A DNA stretch of 20,056 nt, taken from contig CALSCR010001777.1 in the NCBI GenBank assembly GCA_943704495.1, positions 1-20,056 of the forward strand, given 5' to 3'. Positions 1-9,340 of the stretch are shown piece by piece; the first letter of the stretch is position 1; the number at the start of each line of letters is the position of its first letter. Both the position numbers and the translations under genes were made by a program. The notes under the pieces were generated by a model. The model did no database searches and was not told the DNA's origin. It saw only the letters and a list, made by a program, of their open reading frames with translations. The stretch comes from Pigoraptor chileana. Its lineage: Eukaryota > Opisthokonta > Filasterea.

Positions 1-45
1 ATACATACATACATACATACATACATACATACATACATACATACA

Positions 46-77
<32 letters not shown>

Positions 78-90
78 CATACATACATAA
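1..90. repeat. (CATA)n tetranucleotide microsatellite
   Basis: Almost perfect ATAC/CATA repeats run from the window edge to about position 90, with one slip near 72-76. They lie inside the intron that follows the last visible TM9SF3 exon, which ends at 148. The true array length is unknown because it is cut by the window edge. Confidence 0.95.
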
Positions 91-147
91 CATCATCTCA
101 TGCATCACACAGGGCAGGCACAAGATAACGGCGACTGTGGCACTCAC

Positions 148-2565
148 CTGGTAGTAGATGGCGATAAAATTGATCAGGAAAGCGACCCCGCAGACGGTAC
201 CTGGGAAGAGGCTCGCACTGAGCAGCATTTGCTTAATCCACTCCTTGCCTGCACACACAGCATCCCAAATCGAGACGATAGAGTAAGCAACCCGCACAAA
301 ATCACGCAATGCCGTCATGGGCATCAGGGAAACAAAAAACAACGGGAACAAGAGTCCAAACGCACATCCGCACACAACACAAAGCAGCATCATCCCATGT
401 CCACCCACCCCCGTGCCGTGCGTAAAACGACCCGCCAAAGTACCCGGCGACCGGTGATGTAGCAGCGTACACAAAAATGCTTGCCGTGAGAATAGAGCCA
501 CGCGTCGTGTACAAGTCGCCGAGAATAGCAATGACAATGACGCACATGGCAACCATCGCGAGCTGGTGGCCGGTTCCAATGAGCGACGAAAAGAGCATCA
601 GGGCAGAGGGTGCGCGGAACACATCGCCATGGACCTGCTTCCATCCGTACTCGTCACCAAGGTCCCTCTCCTGCACGCACGCACACGCGCACACACGCAC
701 CACACACGGGCGACCAATGGTAAAACCACAGGCATACAAGACACACGATAAAACAGGAGTCAGCACAAATGCAGCAGAATGAGAAGAATACCATACAGCA
801 GACAAGACAGACAAAGGCACACAAACAAAACAAAAAGCGTTGCACAATCGGGAAAAACCGCAAGCAGATGGCAATTGCATTAACGGACATTCGTCCCAAT
901 ATCAATTGTGACGATTATGCCACATGGCTGCAACACTGCTTCCCCATCTTTCACCACGAGCAGCAGACGTTGCAATCTGGCCAACCCACCAGGTCATCAA
1001 GGTCGTCGTCCTTGCTGTAGCGAGCATAGTCCTTGCGGAGGGTGCGCATCAGGATCATGCTCACGAGGCCCACAAGAAAGATGACCATCATGAACGAGTT
1101 GAAGATGGAGAACCAGTGAATCTGCAATGTGACGGTTTGCCACAAGGACAGAGACATCGGCCAGGCATCAATACCGACATTCGACAAACATCTCAAACAA
1201 ACTCAAACAAGAAGTGCGGCTACAGGCAACATCCCACAATAGCTCTTTGGCTGAACCAAAATTCCTGAAGTTGAAATCATCAGCACCCGTGCAATAAGAA
1301 AAGGACTCACGTGATGCTGGAAAAAATTGGGGTCCAAATACTTGTCAAAGCGGCGCTCAAAGGTGATGTCTGACGGATGCCACGACACACTGTATGTGAA
1401 GCGGATCTTGGCGCCTTTCGTGAGCTTCACACGGTATTGGTCCGTCAGATTGACGTCGACAATCTGCATGCGCGTGTTAATGCGTGCAAATACGAGTGGC
1501 TAATGAATCACCCGTGTGTGAAATCGCAATCCACACTAAAATCAAGACTAGCATACATGTACCATAATAACACACAACAACAAACAGCCACCCACCCTGT
1601 CGCCGTTGAAGCCAAAATCAAAAGATTTGTGGGTGAAAATGTAGTATTCGTCGGTGGGGGCAGGGATATGGTCGGTGTTTGGGTCATCGGCTTCGTCCTG
1701 GCCATAGTCACCGACCATGCCTGAAAAGCATCGGACGGCAGCAGGGAAGTGAAGGGAAGACGCCCGCAAAATCAAGAAGAACACACAATGCAATCAGTCA
1801 AATTGCAGTCACAACACGTCTGAATGCTGAGGCAGGTGTAAAGGCGATGCCACTCACCCCACAAGGGAAGATCGTCCACATACATCTGGTAAAAATAGTG
1901 GTTTTCGACAGCGTATGCAAACATGTCGTAGTCTTCCTCTTCAAGGTCAATGGCGCAATATTCGCTCTTCATAACAGGCTCTGCGGGAGAACGAATGCAT
2001 CACTCAGCATCACGTTGTAACAACGACACAACACAGTAAACAACTCACAATATCCACGCCAGTGGTTGCCAACCAGTCGCCTATACTACCCACTCAGAAA
2101 TTCGACGTCTAGCCCGCTGAACTCGAGCTCAATGCCCTGCAGAGCCTCCCCAATAGTCTCGTGGTGGTGGCTGATTTCCTGCTTGGGACCCCGGCAGAAG
2201 GGCAGCGAGAAAAACTCGTATGTCTCCTGCTGGTTGTGGTACGGCCCCACAGTGTTCATCCACAGAACGACCTCATCGCGCGGTTGGTACTGCAAGCGAC
2301 AGGGAATGGACAGGCCATCAGAACAAGCTGGCCATCAGCACACTGCAGCCTGCACGCCTACACACCCACACTCACGCGGGAGTCTAGGAATGCAACAGAA
2401 ATGTCAAGACACATGCCGCCAAGGGCAATGGTGCAAAGAAAAAATCCTCACAATATGGTCGTGCTCATCGGCCATCGCTGGCGCCGGGCACAGGGCCATC
2501 ACGATCAAAGTCGCGACAGCAGCCAGAGCCCACATAGGGCGTGCGGACGCACAATGGCGCTCCAT
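148..2565 (-). CDS. TM9SF3: TM9SF3-type nonaspanin (transmembrane 9 superfamily), 3' part outside window
   Basis: Nonaspanins are multi-pass Golgi/endosomal membrane proteins with a large lumenal N-terminal domain. Eight exons can be joined in frame: 2565-2452, 2289-2094, 1980-1858, 1720-1596, 1463-1311, 1121-990, 670-409 and 248-148, giving 402 residues of a protein that is usually close to 590. The start is the ATG at 2565, followed by a clear signal peptide (hydrophobic core about residues 11-27) and cleavage near AMA/DEHDH. Diagnostic blocks are [74 protein letters not shown] (first membrane span), [14 protein letters not shown] and [14 protein letters not shown]. Identity to animal TM9SF3 in these blocks is very high, so I call TM9SF3 rather than TM9SF2/4. 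The visible part ends at IAIYYQ before a phase-0 intron; the remaining membrane spans lie beyond the left edge. Seven internal introns of 113-319 nt begin GTGGGT or GTGAGT/G. Confidence 0.96.
671..989 (-). other. TM9SF3 intron 6, longest of the gene, with AC/GT-rich tract
   Basis: This 319 nt intron is about twice the length of its neighbours. It carries a CA/CG-rich dinucleotide-like tract at about 672-709 next to the 3' splice site (minus-strand GT/GC-rich) and an A-rich stretch at about 775-860. Frames that read through it show no conserved protein, so I see only intron here. Confidence 0.7.
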
Positions 2566-2821
2566 CGCTGCCCGATGCGCCAAACTAGTATGTGGTCGGT
2601 TGTGCGGTTTGCGTCCTAGTCCGCCAATACACTAGCGTTTGCCAGCGTAGTAAACAACAGCCTGCTATGCCATCCAATGCAGGCAGATTGAACTCTATTG
2701 AAGTCAACCACTCTGGTACAACGACCAAAAATTTGTGACCAGTTGATGGCAAGCAGGGCACTGGATAAAGACGCAGATAGGGGCACAGGCAAGAAGAGAC
2801 AGTTCAGATCGATAAATGGTC

Positions 2822-2907
2822 TGATGGATGGATAGAATGGATGGATGGCTGGATGGATGGACGTGTGATAGATGGATGGAGTGGATGGAGTGGAGGATGG
2901 ATGGATG
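2822..2907. repeat. Degenerate GGAT/GATG tetranucleotide array
   Basis: Runs of GATGGATGGATG interrupted by short variants (GATAGAATGG, GTGGATGGAGTGG, ACGTGTGATA). It lies about 260-340 bp upstream of the TM9SF3 ATG, within its likely promoter or 5' UTR region. It looks like an ageing microsatellite. Confidence 0.9.
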
Positions 2908-3131
2908 AGACGAATGAGACGGGAGAAAGAAGCGGCGGGCGGATGCCTCTGCGTCTCAAACACATCTGTCAAATTTGCCCACTGATCACTGATGACCGCG
3001 AAACCAGCTGTCGACGACAACAGCAAGCCCATACACAATGGCCGACACGGTACTCACTTTCATTAATTGCAAATACCTCACTTTCATCACAAGTAGTAGA
3101 TAATCTCTATAGTACATTTAATAGTTTAATT

Positions 3132-3146
3132 CACGGAAAATCCGTG
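3132..3146. other. Short perfect inverted repeat
   Basis: CACGGA, three-base AAA spacer, TCCGTG: a 6-bp perfect stem in the AT-rich spacer, about 105 bp past the CANT1 stop codon. It could be a protein-binding palindrome or a weak hairpin in the CANT1 3' UTR; the sequence does not decide. Confidence 0.35.
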
Positions 3147-3249
3147 GGCTTGCACATAACTTATTGCAATGTTTACGGCTGGCGGATCAGTTGTTCTTCC
3201 AGCCCCTGACCATTATAAACGTCGCCACTACAGGCTGCTGGTCTAAAAG

Positions 3250-4895
3250 TCAGACAAACTCGATGCCCTCCAGCTTGTCCTGACCCAGATAGGTGGGCTC
3301 CAGCAGCACCGTCCCGTCAATGTGAAACACCATGAGGAAGGAGGATGTCTGCGGCAGTGAAGCGACAAGTCTCAGAGAAAGTACGGACAGGGCATCATCC
3401 AAGCTGCTTGAACAAAAAGCAGCCATAGCCCCCGTAAAGCAGTCCACTCTCACACACCTGACCCTGATGCTCCTCGGTCTTGAGTGCAACCACCTCGGTG
3501 TCGCCAGTAAGAGGAATAAATTTGAAGGAAGAGAAGCCGCGCTTGGGCTCGACGGGTCCCGCCCGTGTGTACCTTACGTCGCTGAAATTCTCGTCGCACG
3601 AAACAAAATAATTTGTACCTCGCACTTCATCCTGAGTAGGTGTCACGGACAACAATGGGTGATGATATGAACATGTGATGGTGATGATGCACATGGTAGT
3701 AGTCATGAACACACAAATGCACACCTCCGCCTCGGTGTAAGGTTCGTTGCTGGCTCTCCTGGGCAAGAAAAACCACCGCCGATGCACTGCGCTCCACACG
3801 CAGCTCTCGTGAAGCAGATATCCAGGGTATGTGTGCCCCGTCGTCTCGCGTAGGGCGGTGTACACGTGCGCCCAGTCCGTGTGGTCGATGAAGCCGCGAT
3901 GTGTGATTGTCTTGACCCATTGGGGATTTCGGTGTTCAATGACGCCATCGTCAGTCTGCAGGGGCAGACGCGGACCACACGTGAGAGACCAGATATGCTG
4001 GCACTGCAACAGCATTCGGTCGCACAGCAAAGCAAGCACTTTAGATGCAAACACGAGACCAACCGTCCATTCCTTCCCAAGGCCGCCCACGTAGAGCACG
4101 CCGTCCTTCACTGTCGCCCATTCGCACTTGAACCCTTTCTCCTCCTCCCCGTCCCCATCAGGGAGAATATATCGCGGCACCGTGCGCCCTGTGCGTGAGT
4201 CGATCTCGTACACAATTCCCGAGCGGTCGTCAAAACTAAGCAAGCGGCCGTTGAACACGACGAGCTCCGAAAGCTCCATCCCACGGCCCTTTTCATTCAG
4301 GCGGGATCGCAGCTTGAGGCGACCGGCCGGTGCTTCGACGCCGCCGGCATCCAGCAGAGTGAAAGAGGCGCCCCCTGGCGCGCGCACCAGGCGCATGATG
4401 GTGAGGTGGCTGGACCACGTGACCACCGATAACGTGAGTATTAATGGTGCCCCATTACAGCATCAAGGGCCAACATCCATACATGGGGGGATCCACAGAT
4501 ATCTCACACATACCTTATCCATTCGTCTTTTTCTTTATCCCGCGAGGCTTTGTCGAGGTCAGCAACAGCAGCAATGCGGTACTCGACACTGCCATCCGGC
4601 AGCACATTTGGCGCAGTGAGCGGGTATGTCCCGTTATATGCAGTAGCTGCATGTTTTGAAGCAACATGCGAACACTTCAGTAAAACCGAACGAGCGAAGT
4701 TGGGTGGAATGAGGCAGTAACTTCGAGCAGCCCACCGTCGACCAAGAAGTTATCTGGGCTGTAGAGCAGGGTGAGTACTGCGGCTGTGCCCAATAGGGCG
4801 CACAGGGAGGCCGTGCGCGTCAGAGGCGCACTGCGCGTGAGTATGACATAGGGGAGGCTTGCGCTCCCGCTTCTCTCCCGCCAGTCGTATCGCAT
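3250..4895 (-). CDS. CANT1: CANT1-type soluble calcium-activated nucleotidase (apyrase)
   Basis: The family hydrolyses nucleoside di- and triphosphates (preferring UDP/GDP) in the ER/Golgi lumen with Ca2+, supporting glycosylation. Exons are 4895-4736, 4646-4514, 4409-4064, 3955-3725, 3631-3458 and 3348-3250, giving 380 residues, close to the animal enzyme (about 400). Residues about 28-45 form a hydrophobic segment (core LCALLGTAAVLTLLY), consistent with a type II signal anchor. Blocks in order: YNGTYPL, YRIAAVADLD, NEKGRGMELSEL, FNGRLLSFDDRSG, EKGFKCEW, YVGGLGKEW, YPGYLLHESCVWS, RRWFFLPRRAS, GFSSFKFIP, and a C-terminal LEGIEFV that matches the family tail. The introns at 4063-3956 and 3724-3632 are stop-free and divisible by three, but reading through them would split conserved blocks. 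The first intron (4735-4647, 89 nt, GTGGGC donor) is the least certain join. It is divergent from the transporter at 5224. Confidence 0.94.
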
Positions 4896-5223
4896 GATGG
4901 CAGGAGGTCCCTATCCAGCGCAGCGCGCCGAGTGTTATTAGAGGCCTGCCCGTCTACTTTATGTGTAAACGGCGGAAGTTAGTCTGCGGCAACTGATTGC
5001 GGCATCAGTTTGTTGTAGGAGATAATCGGTTCGGCTCACTAAGCCGTGCGGGCGGTAGGCGGGATTCAGTGACGCCAACATGACGCATGTACCGTTTCGG
5101 TGTGGCACGTGACATCAAACACAGAGTGACACAATCCGCTGTCGGGATAAGACACTCTAAGCTTAAGTAGATGCCTGGTTTGACCAAGAGCGCATTGGAG
5201 TGGTTTTCCTTGGCACGACGCCA
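4896..5223. promoter_or_regulatory. Divergent promoter region between CANT1 and the MFS gene
   Basis: 328 bp separate the two start codons. The only obvious site is a CACGTGAC E-box-like word at 5106-5113; there is no clear TATA box. A second CACGTGAC lies just inside the transporter's first exon (about 5262-5269). That the interval drives both genes is inferred from orientation. Confidence 0.45.
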
Positions 5224-7141
5224 ATGGTCTGGAGTGATGGAATGGATGCCCCTGACGTGAAGCACGTGACAGCAGTCCGATGGCATGCGCTCGTGCTGCT
5301 TTCGTTTGGCCTCGCAAACAGTCTGCTATTTGCGGGCGTTGTCTTTGGCTGGCCGTCGCTCGCAGTGATGCTCAAGGTACCACTCAGTATTTGCGGTGTA
5401 CGCTGTGCTTGCATTTCGTTATGATCGGTTTATGTGGCTGCTTCTCATTGATCCCATATCTTGTTGATATCCTCGCGTGAAGCACGAAGGCACCTACGCG
5501 GCATTGTGCCCATCCTACAACGCCACCTCCGAATGCGGTCTCGGGCTTCCCACGGCAAACGGCAGTTTCGCTGAATGCCCCAGCAAGGACGAGCCAACAA
5601 CCGACCTTGCGTGCGACGCCCAGGACAAGCGCTTTGTGCTTGTGTACCAGTGCGGAGTGTTCTCCCTGTTCTTCTCGCGCCTCTTTGTGGGCATTCTGCT
5701 CGACAAGCAGGGCCCGCGGGTTTGTGGCGTCGGCGGTGGCATTTTGGTTGCTTGCGGCGCCCTCATACTTGCCCTGTCGTCGGCCTCGCCTGCCCATAGC
5801 TCGTTCGATGGCTTTGCGCCCGCCATGTTTCTTCTCAGTTTTGGGGGGACTGGGATCCACTTTGCGAACTTTCACCTCGCCAATCTCTTTCCGCCCATTC
5901 GGCGCACTCTAATCAGCGCATTCAGTGGCGTGTTTTCAGTGAGTGGCATGGTATTTTTCGTCTTTCTCAAGGCCAACGAGGGTATAGGGTCCTCGCGTCG
6001 CACCCTTTTTCTCGCGTTTGCGGGACTGGCGACTCTGATGTCGTTTGTGTCGCTGCTGTTGCAACCCAAGAAGGTGTTTGCTGTGGGCGAGGGTGTGCGG
6101 CACACGTGCAGTGGAGCTGTTATTGTGCCTGCAGTACCAACAGTGACGGAACCTGTCGTCGTCGCTGTGCCTGCCGACACTCTTGGGCAATCGCAGGCTC
6201 AAGAGCGCGGTCGTTGTGCCTGGCTTGCGGCATTACGGGGCGGCTCCGCATCGGCACACTATAGGCGCGTGCGAGACGAGAGGGAAGAGGCCAGTGGAAT
6301 GCTCCTGTCGCCGATTTCCTCGCTTGGTAGTGCTTCGGCTGCCGTCACTGTGGATGGGGTCGATGGCGACCAAACAGCCGCTTGTCAGACTGACAGCGAA
6401 TGTTGTAAAGCAGTGAATGTTGCCGACCCGATGGAACTTGGCGACGATGCGTACGACGACGAAAATGTTGGCTTGGTTGCTGTTCCGGAGTCGACATCGC
6501 CTGACTGCACCACGCCCATACCTATGGCGGAGCGTCCTCTCAAGAAACAGCTGTGCACCTGGCAGTTCTGGGCGCTGCTCATCTTCTTCTCGGTGGGTCT
6601 ACTGCAGATGCAATTTTACGTGGCGACGGCGCGGGATCAGCTGGAGCGCAAAGGAGACGTCCACAATAGCCGCGCCGCCGCTTTCAACGTCATTGGCGCC
6701 CTCGGCTTTGTCGCACTGCCAGTGACAGGGGCGGTGCTTGACGGCGCCGGTGGATTTCCTGCGGCCTTTGCCACTGTTTGCGTGCTCAGCGTTGTCTACA
6801 ATATCGTAAATGCGATGGCAATGAGCGTGGCATCGGAATATGCGGTATTCGCGCTGTGGTCTGTCATGCGCTTCTTTTTATTCTCGGCGTTCTTTGCCTA
6901 TGTCGCCGACGAATTCGGTCCACGCACCTTTGGGACTGTTGCGGGGCTGGTTTCGCTGGCAGCTTCGCTATTCAGTTTACTCACTTACCCTATCAATGCC
7001 CTCTCCCTCGATACGTTCGGTGGCAGTTTTGCGCCGGCGCACAACTTCTTTGCTGGGTGCATGACCTGCTGCGCTGTGTACCCACTGGTGCTCTACTTAT
7101 CAAAACGGCAAAAGGGGGCAGCTGTCGCACCCCGGGCATGA
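5224..7141 (+). CDS. Major facilitator superfamily transporter, SLC43/FMP42-like
   Basis: Probably a plasma-membrane or organellar transporter. SLC43 members carry large neutral amino acids, but the substrate here cannot be read from sequence. Exon 1 is 5224-5376 and exon 2 is 5483-7141, joined by a 106 nt intron (AAG/GTACC ... GTGAAG/CACG); the join gives VMLKHEGTYAALCP, parallel to the LKNEGFY region of SLC43 proteins. The protein is 603 residues, longer than SLC43 (about 560). First span residues about 19-50; a Cys-rich extracellular loop with NATS and other possible glycosylation sites; an MFS motif A-like GILLDKQGPR at 121-130; six N-terminal spans, a long variable central loop (about 258-415), then six more spans starting near TWQFWALLIFF. 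The ATG at 5224 is the first in frame after a stop at 5164. The C-terminal half is less conserved than the N-terminal half. Confidence 0.88.
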
Positions 7142-7228
7142 ATGAAACGGTGAATTTTGAGATCGATCACCGTAGTCTGTGTATTGAAGGCTCGATGGCT
7201 GCGCTCGGTGACTGCGCTCAGCGGGCAC
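7142..7228. other. 87 bp spacer between two convergent stop codons
   Basis: The transporter (plus) and elongase (minus) end tail to tail. There is no AATAAA on either strand in the spacer, so at least one transcript probably ends inside the other gene, giving overlapping 3' ends. That overlap is inferred. Confidence 0.6.
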
Positions 7229-8401
7229 CTAGTCTGCCTTAGCGGCGCTTTTCTTCTGGGCGAGCTGCTTTGTGCGTCTGGCATGGAAGTGCGCAAACAA
7301 GCCGAGAAAGATGGCGTACTGGACGCTAAGCCACGCGTGACCATAGATGTTGCCATTGCACCCGCCAATGTTGAAGCCGACGGCCATGAGTATGACGAGG
7401 CAAAGCACAAATTGCGACAACTGGACGTGCGTCACGTGCTTGCCCAGCTGCAACAGAAATCCGCGGGAGAAGCCACGTAAGTGAACTGGCACTTGCGAGA
7501 CATGCAATACTGGTACAAAGGCAGTAACAGCGAAACATATAGGAATTACCTTGCGATCCGCAATACCGGCATCGGCAGCAAAGTAGTAGAGGTACATAAT
7601 GACATGCACGAAAGCGTTTGTGAGGGGACCAATCCAGTTGGACGCATTTGGAAAGTACCACGACGACCAGACGATCGACGGAGTCACAAAGTGGTGAAAC
7701 CAGTGGAGGAAGACAACCTGCGTTTGGAACAAAGCGATCCCAACTCATGAGGCGGACGACTCAAGCGTGTGGATCCGCCGCAGACATTGGGTGGAGGAGG
7801 GGGGGGGGGGTGTAAACGTGCTGACCTGCTTCTTGCGGAGGACCAGGAAGAGAGTGTCGAGGTACTCGTAAAACTTGCTCAGGTAGAAGATGTGAAACCA
7901 GAAGCCTGTGCCGTGCGAAAGTTTCTGCTGGGGGTCGCAGACTAGGAGCTCGGGGGCATACTGTGGAATCAAGCATTCAATGTCGTCAGATGGTGCAATC
8001 TGCTCTTGCACGCAACCCGGCAGTTAGAGGCCAATGCCGAATACTCACATTCTCCTCTCGCCAGTTGGACAACACTTTTGTCGTAATGCCAAGGAAGACC
8101 CAGAGAGAGAATGCCGATAGACCCAGATTATGAACAATTGAAATGGTCTTGAGTCCAAACGGCTTGCGGTCGCGCATGATATACTGTTGGACAAAGAAGA
8201 AGTCATAAATTCAACGAAGGACTGTCAGTAGTCGGACACTCAGCTGCCACTTTAAACATACCAAGGGCGGACTATCTCGATCAAGTCACGCACCTGCAGG
8301 GTGAAAAGTCCCACAACGTAGGCTGCGGACAGCAGTCCAACTGTCGACTCTCCGGTCCACGGACGGTCGCCCGGGACGGCATCGAGTGCGCTCTCTGACA
8401 T
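7229..8401 (-). CDS. ELO-family very-long-chain fatty acid elongase (3-ketoacyl-CoA synthase)
   Basis: Catalyses the condensation step of microsomal fatty acid elongation in the ER membrane. Exons are 8401-8294, 8183-8049, about 7999-7826, 7717-7550 and 7447-7229, giving about 267 residues, normal for the family. Diagnostic features in order: RKPFGLK near the first span; FYLSKFYEYLDTLFLVLRKKQ; the histidine box HWFHH at residues 144-148; NAFVHVIMYLYY at about 173-184; and a Lys-rich C-terminus (KKSAAKAD) resembling, but not exactly, an ER-retrieval tail. The intron at 7549-7448 is 102 nt and stop-free, but removing it rejoins IADRK to GKHVTHVQLSQF as in the family. The acceptor of exon 3 is ambiguous by one or two codons (several AG in a row near 8000-8006). 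Chain-length specificity cannot be told. Confidence 0.94.
7797..7811. repeat. Poly-G run in elongase intron 3
   Basis: A G-homopolymer of about a dozen bases (poly-C on the transcribed minus strand) lies some 15 bases past the GTCAGC donor at 7825. It may be subject to length errors in assembly. Confidence 0.8.
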
Positions 8402-9224
8402 TGTCGGGTGCCGGATGAGGTGACTTCGCGAGTGCTTCTTGTCTTGTAGAGTTGTCTAGTGCTTGTCACTTTTCAGTTATCGTTTTGGAAGCTAGTACAT
8501 CAGTGTATGGGCAGTGAAATTCTTGCCAGTGTCGTTGCCGTGATCTTTGCAGTCGGAGCTTGGAGCTGCGTGCCGTTCCCACCTCACAGTTTCAGATTCA
8601 GATGAGCTTCCTTGGGATACTTACTGGTCCGCACTGCTGGTTGGTGTGGACAAGAGCGATGTGGAGCACAGCACTTCCTGCATTGCTCATGTGGGCCACT
8701 CGTGTATGGGCGTCTGATTGTAATTGGAATATCTATACGGAGTTTGGCTTCTATTGAAATATGTACTACTTCCATACACGTGAATGCATCTATTTTCGCC
8801 CTGTGTCGACACGTGCAATCCGCGCCATTCCATTGGCTGCTGTTCATCGACTGTTCCACTTGGATGGATGGGTATGCCACTGGTGCACAATGCCTGGTAC
8901 ATTCGAGTCGGTGTGCAGCCCCAAAGCCTGCCGCAACAGCACGTGTGGCACGTTTGGCCAATCAATCAAGGGAACATGGGCATGGAGTCCTGCCCTACAA
9001 AGCGCCACAGTGGCGGCCCTTCTGTGACAAGCAGGTACAGTACAAAGGCAGCAGCTGGAAAGAGCGGCAAATTGCTTTGCGCAGAGGTCCGAAAACTCAT
9101 CTTTGAACTGGTTTAGTCGGCACTGCGTATTCTTGACATGAAAATACACTACTATTACACTACTTTCACATTCAGCGTTGTGTCCGTTCCCTATGAGCTT
9201 CAGATACGACCCTTCAATGCTGCG

Positions 9225-9271
<47 letters not shown>

Positions 9272-9340
9272 GTAGGGTTAAAATCAATCAACTAGTCGAA
9301 TAAGAACAATGAGCAAGCCATTTCATTTATCAAAGACGCA
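8402..9340. other. 939 bp between elongase start and PDX1 3' end, no convincing gene
   Basis: The left end must hold the elongase promoter and the right end the PDX1 3' UTR. Open frames of 60-165 codons exist on both strands but overlap and match no family I recognise. One plus-strand frame starts at 8602 and includes a signal-peptide-like stretch (MWSTALPALLMWATRVWA); after a stop at 8755 the same frame reopens from 8761 to about 9027 with a short Cys-rich part (WVCHWC ... CSPKAC ... STCGTFG, about 8865-8955). A small secreted Cys-rich protein with one intron is conceivable, but no splice pair stands out. The (TA)21 repeat is at 9229-9270. Confidence 0.4.
9229..9270. repeat. (TA)21 dinucleotide repeat
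   Basis: A perfect uninterrupted 42 nt TA run, flanked by GCGTAAC and CGTAGGG, 71 bp downstream of the PDX1 stop codon on that gene's strand. Perfect purity suggests a young, length-variable locus. It could act as an easily melted region or affect PDX1 3' end formation, but nothing else supports that. Confidence 0.97.

Larger units (their letters stand above)
2566..3249. other. Gene-free spacer between CANT1 3' end and TM9SF3 start
   Basis: 684 bp that must hold the TM9SF3 promoter and the CANT1 3' end. I see no conserved coding sequence. It contains a GGAT-rich repeat (2822-2907), a repeated CTCACTTTCAT word near 3054 and 3078, an AT-rich stretch (about 3060-3175) and a short perfect hairpin (3132-3146). 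Base composition of 3060-3180 is clearly more AT-rich than the flanking genes. Confidence 0.7.

Noticed and set aside
100-462. Plus-strand open frame over the TM9SF3 3' part
   Set aside because: It covers a well supported minus-strand exon and introns and shows no conserved motif.
2822-2907. GGAT array as a telomere-like or CRISPR-like repeat
   Set aside because: The unit is a 4-mer with irregular interruptions and no spacers, which fits a microsatellite.
5384-5875. 163-codon minus-strand frame opposite the transporter
   Set aside because: Low-complexity Lys/Arg/Glu-rich translation lying wholly opposite well supported transporter exon and intron sequence.
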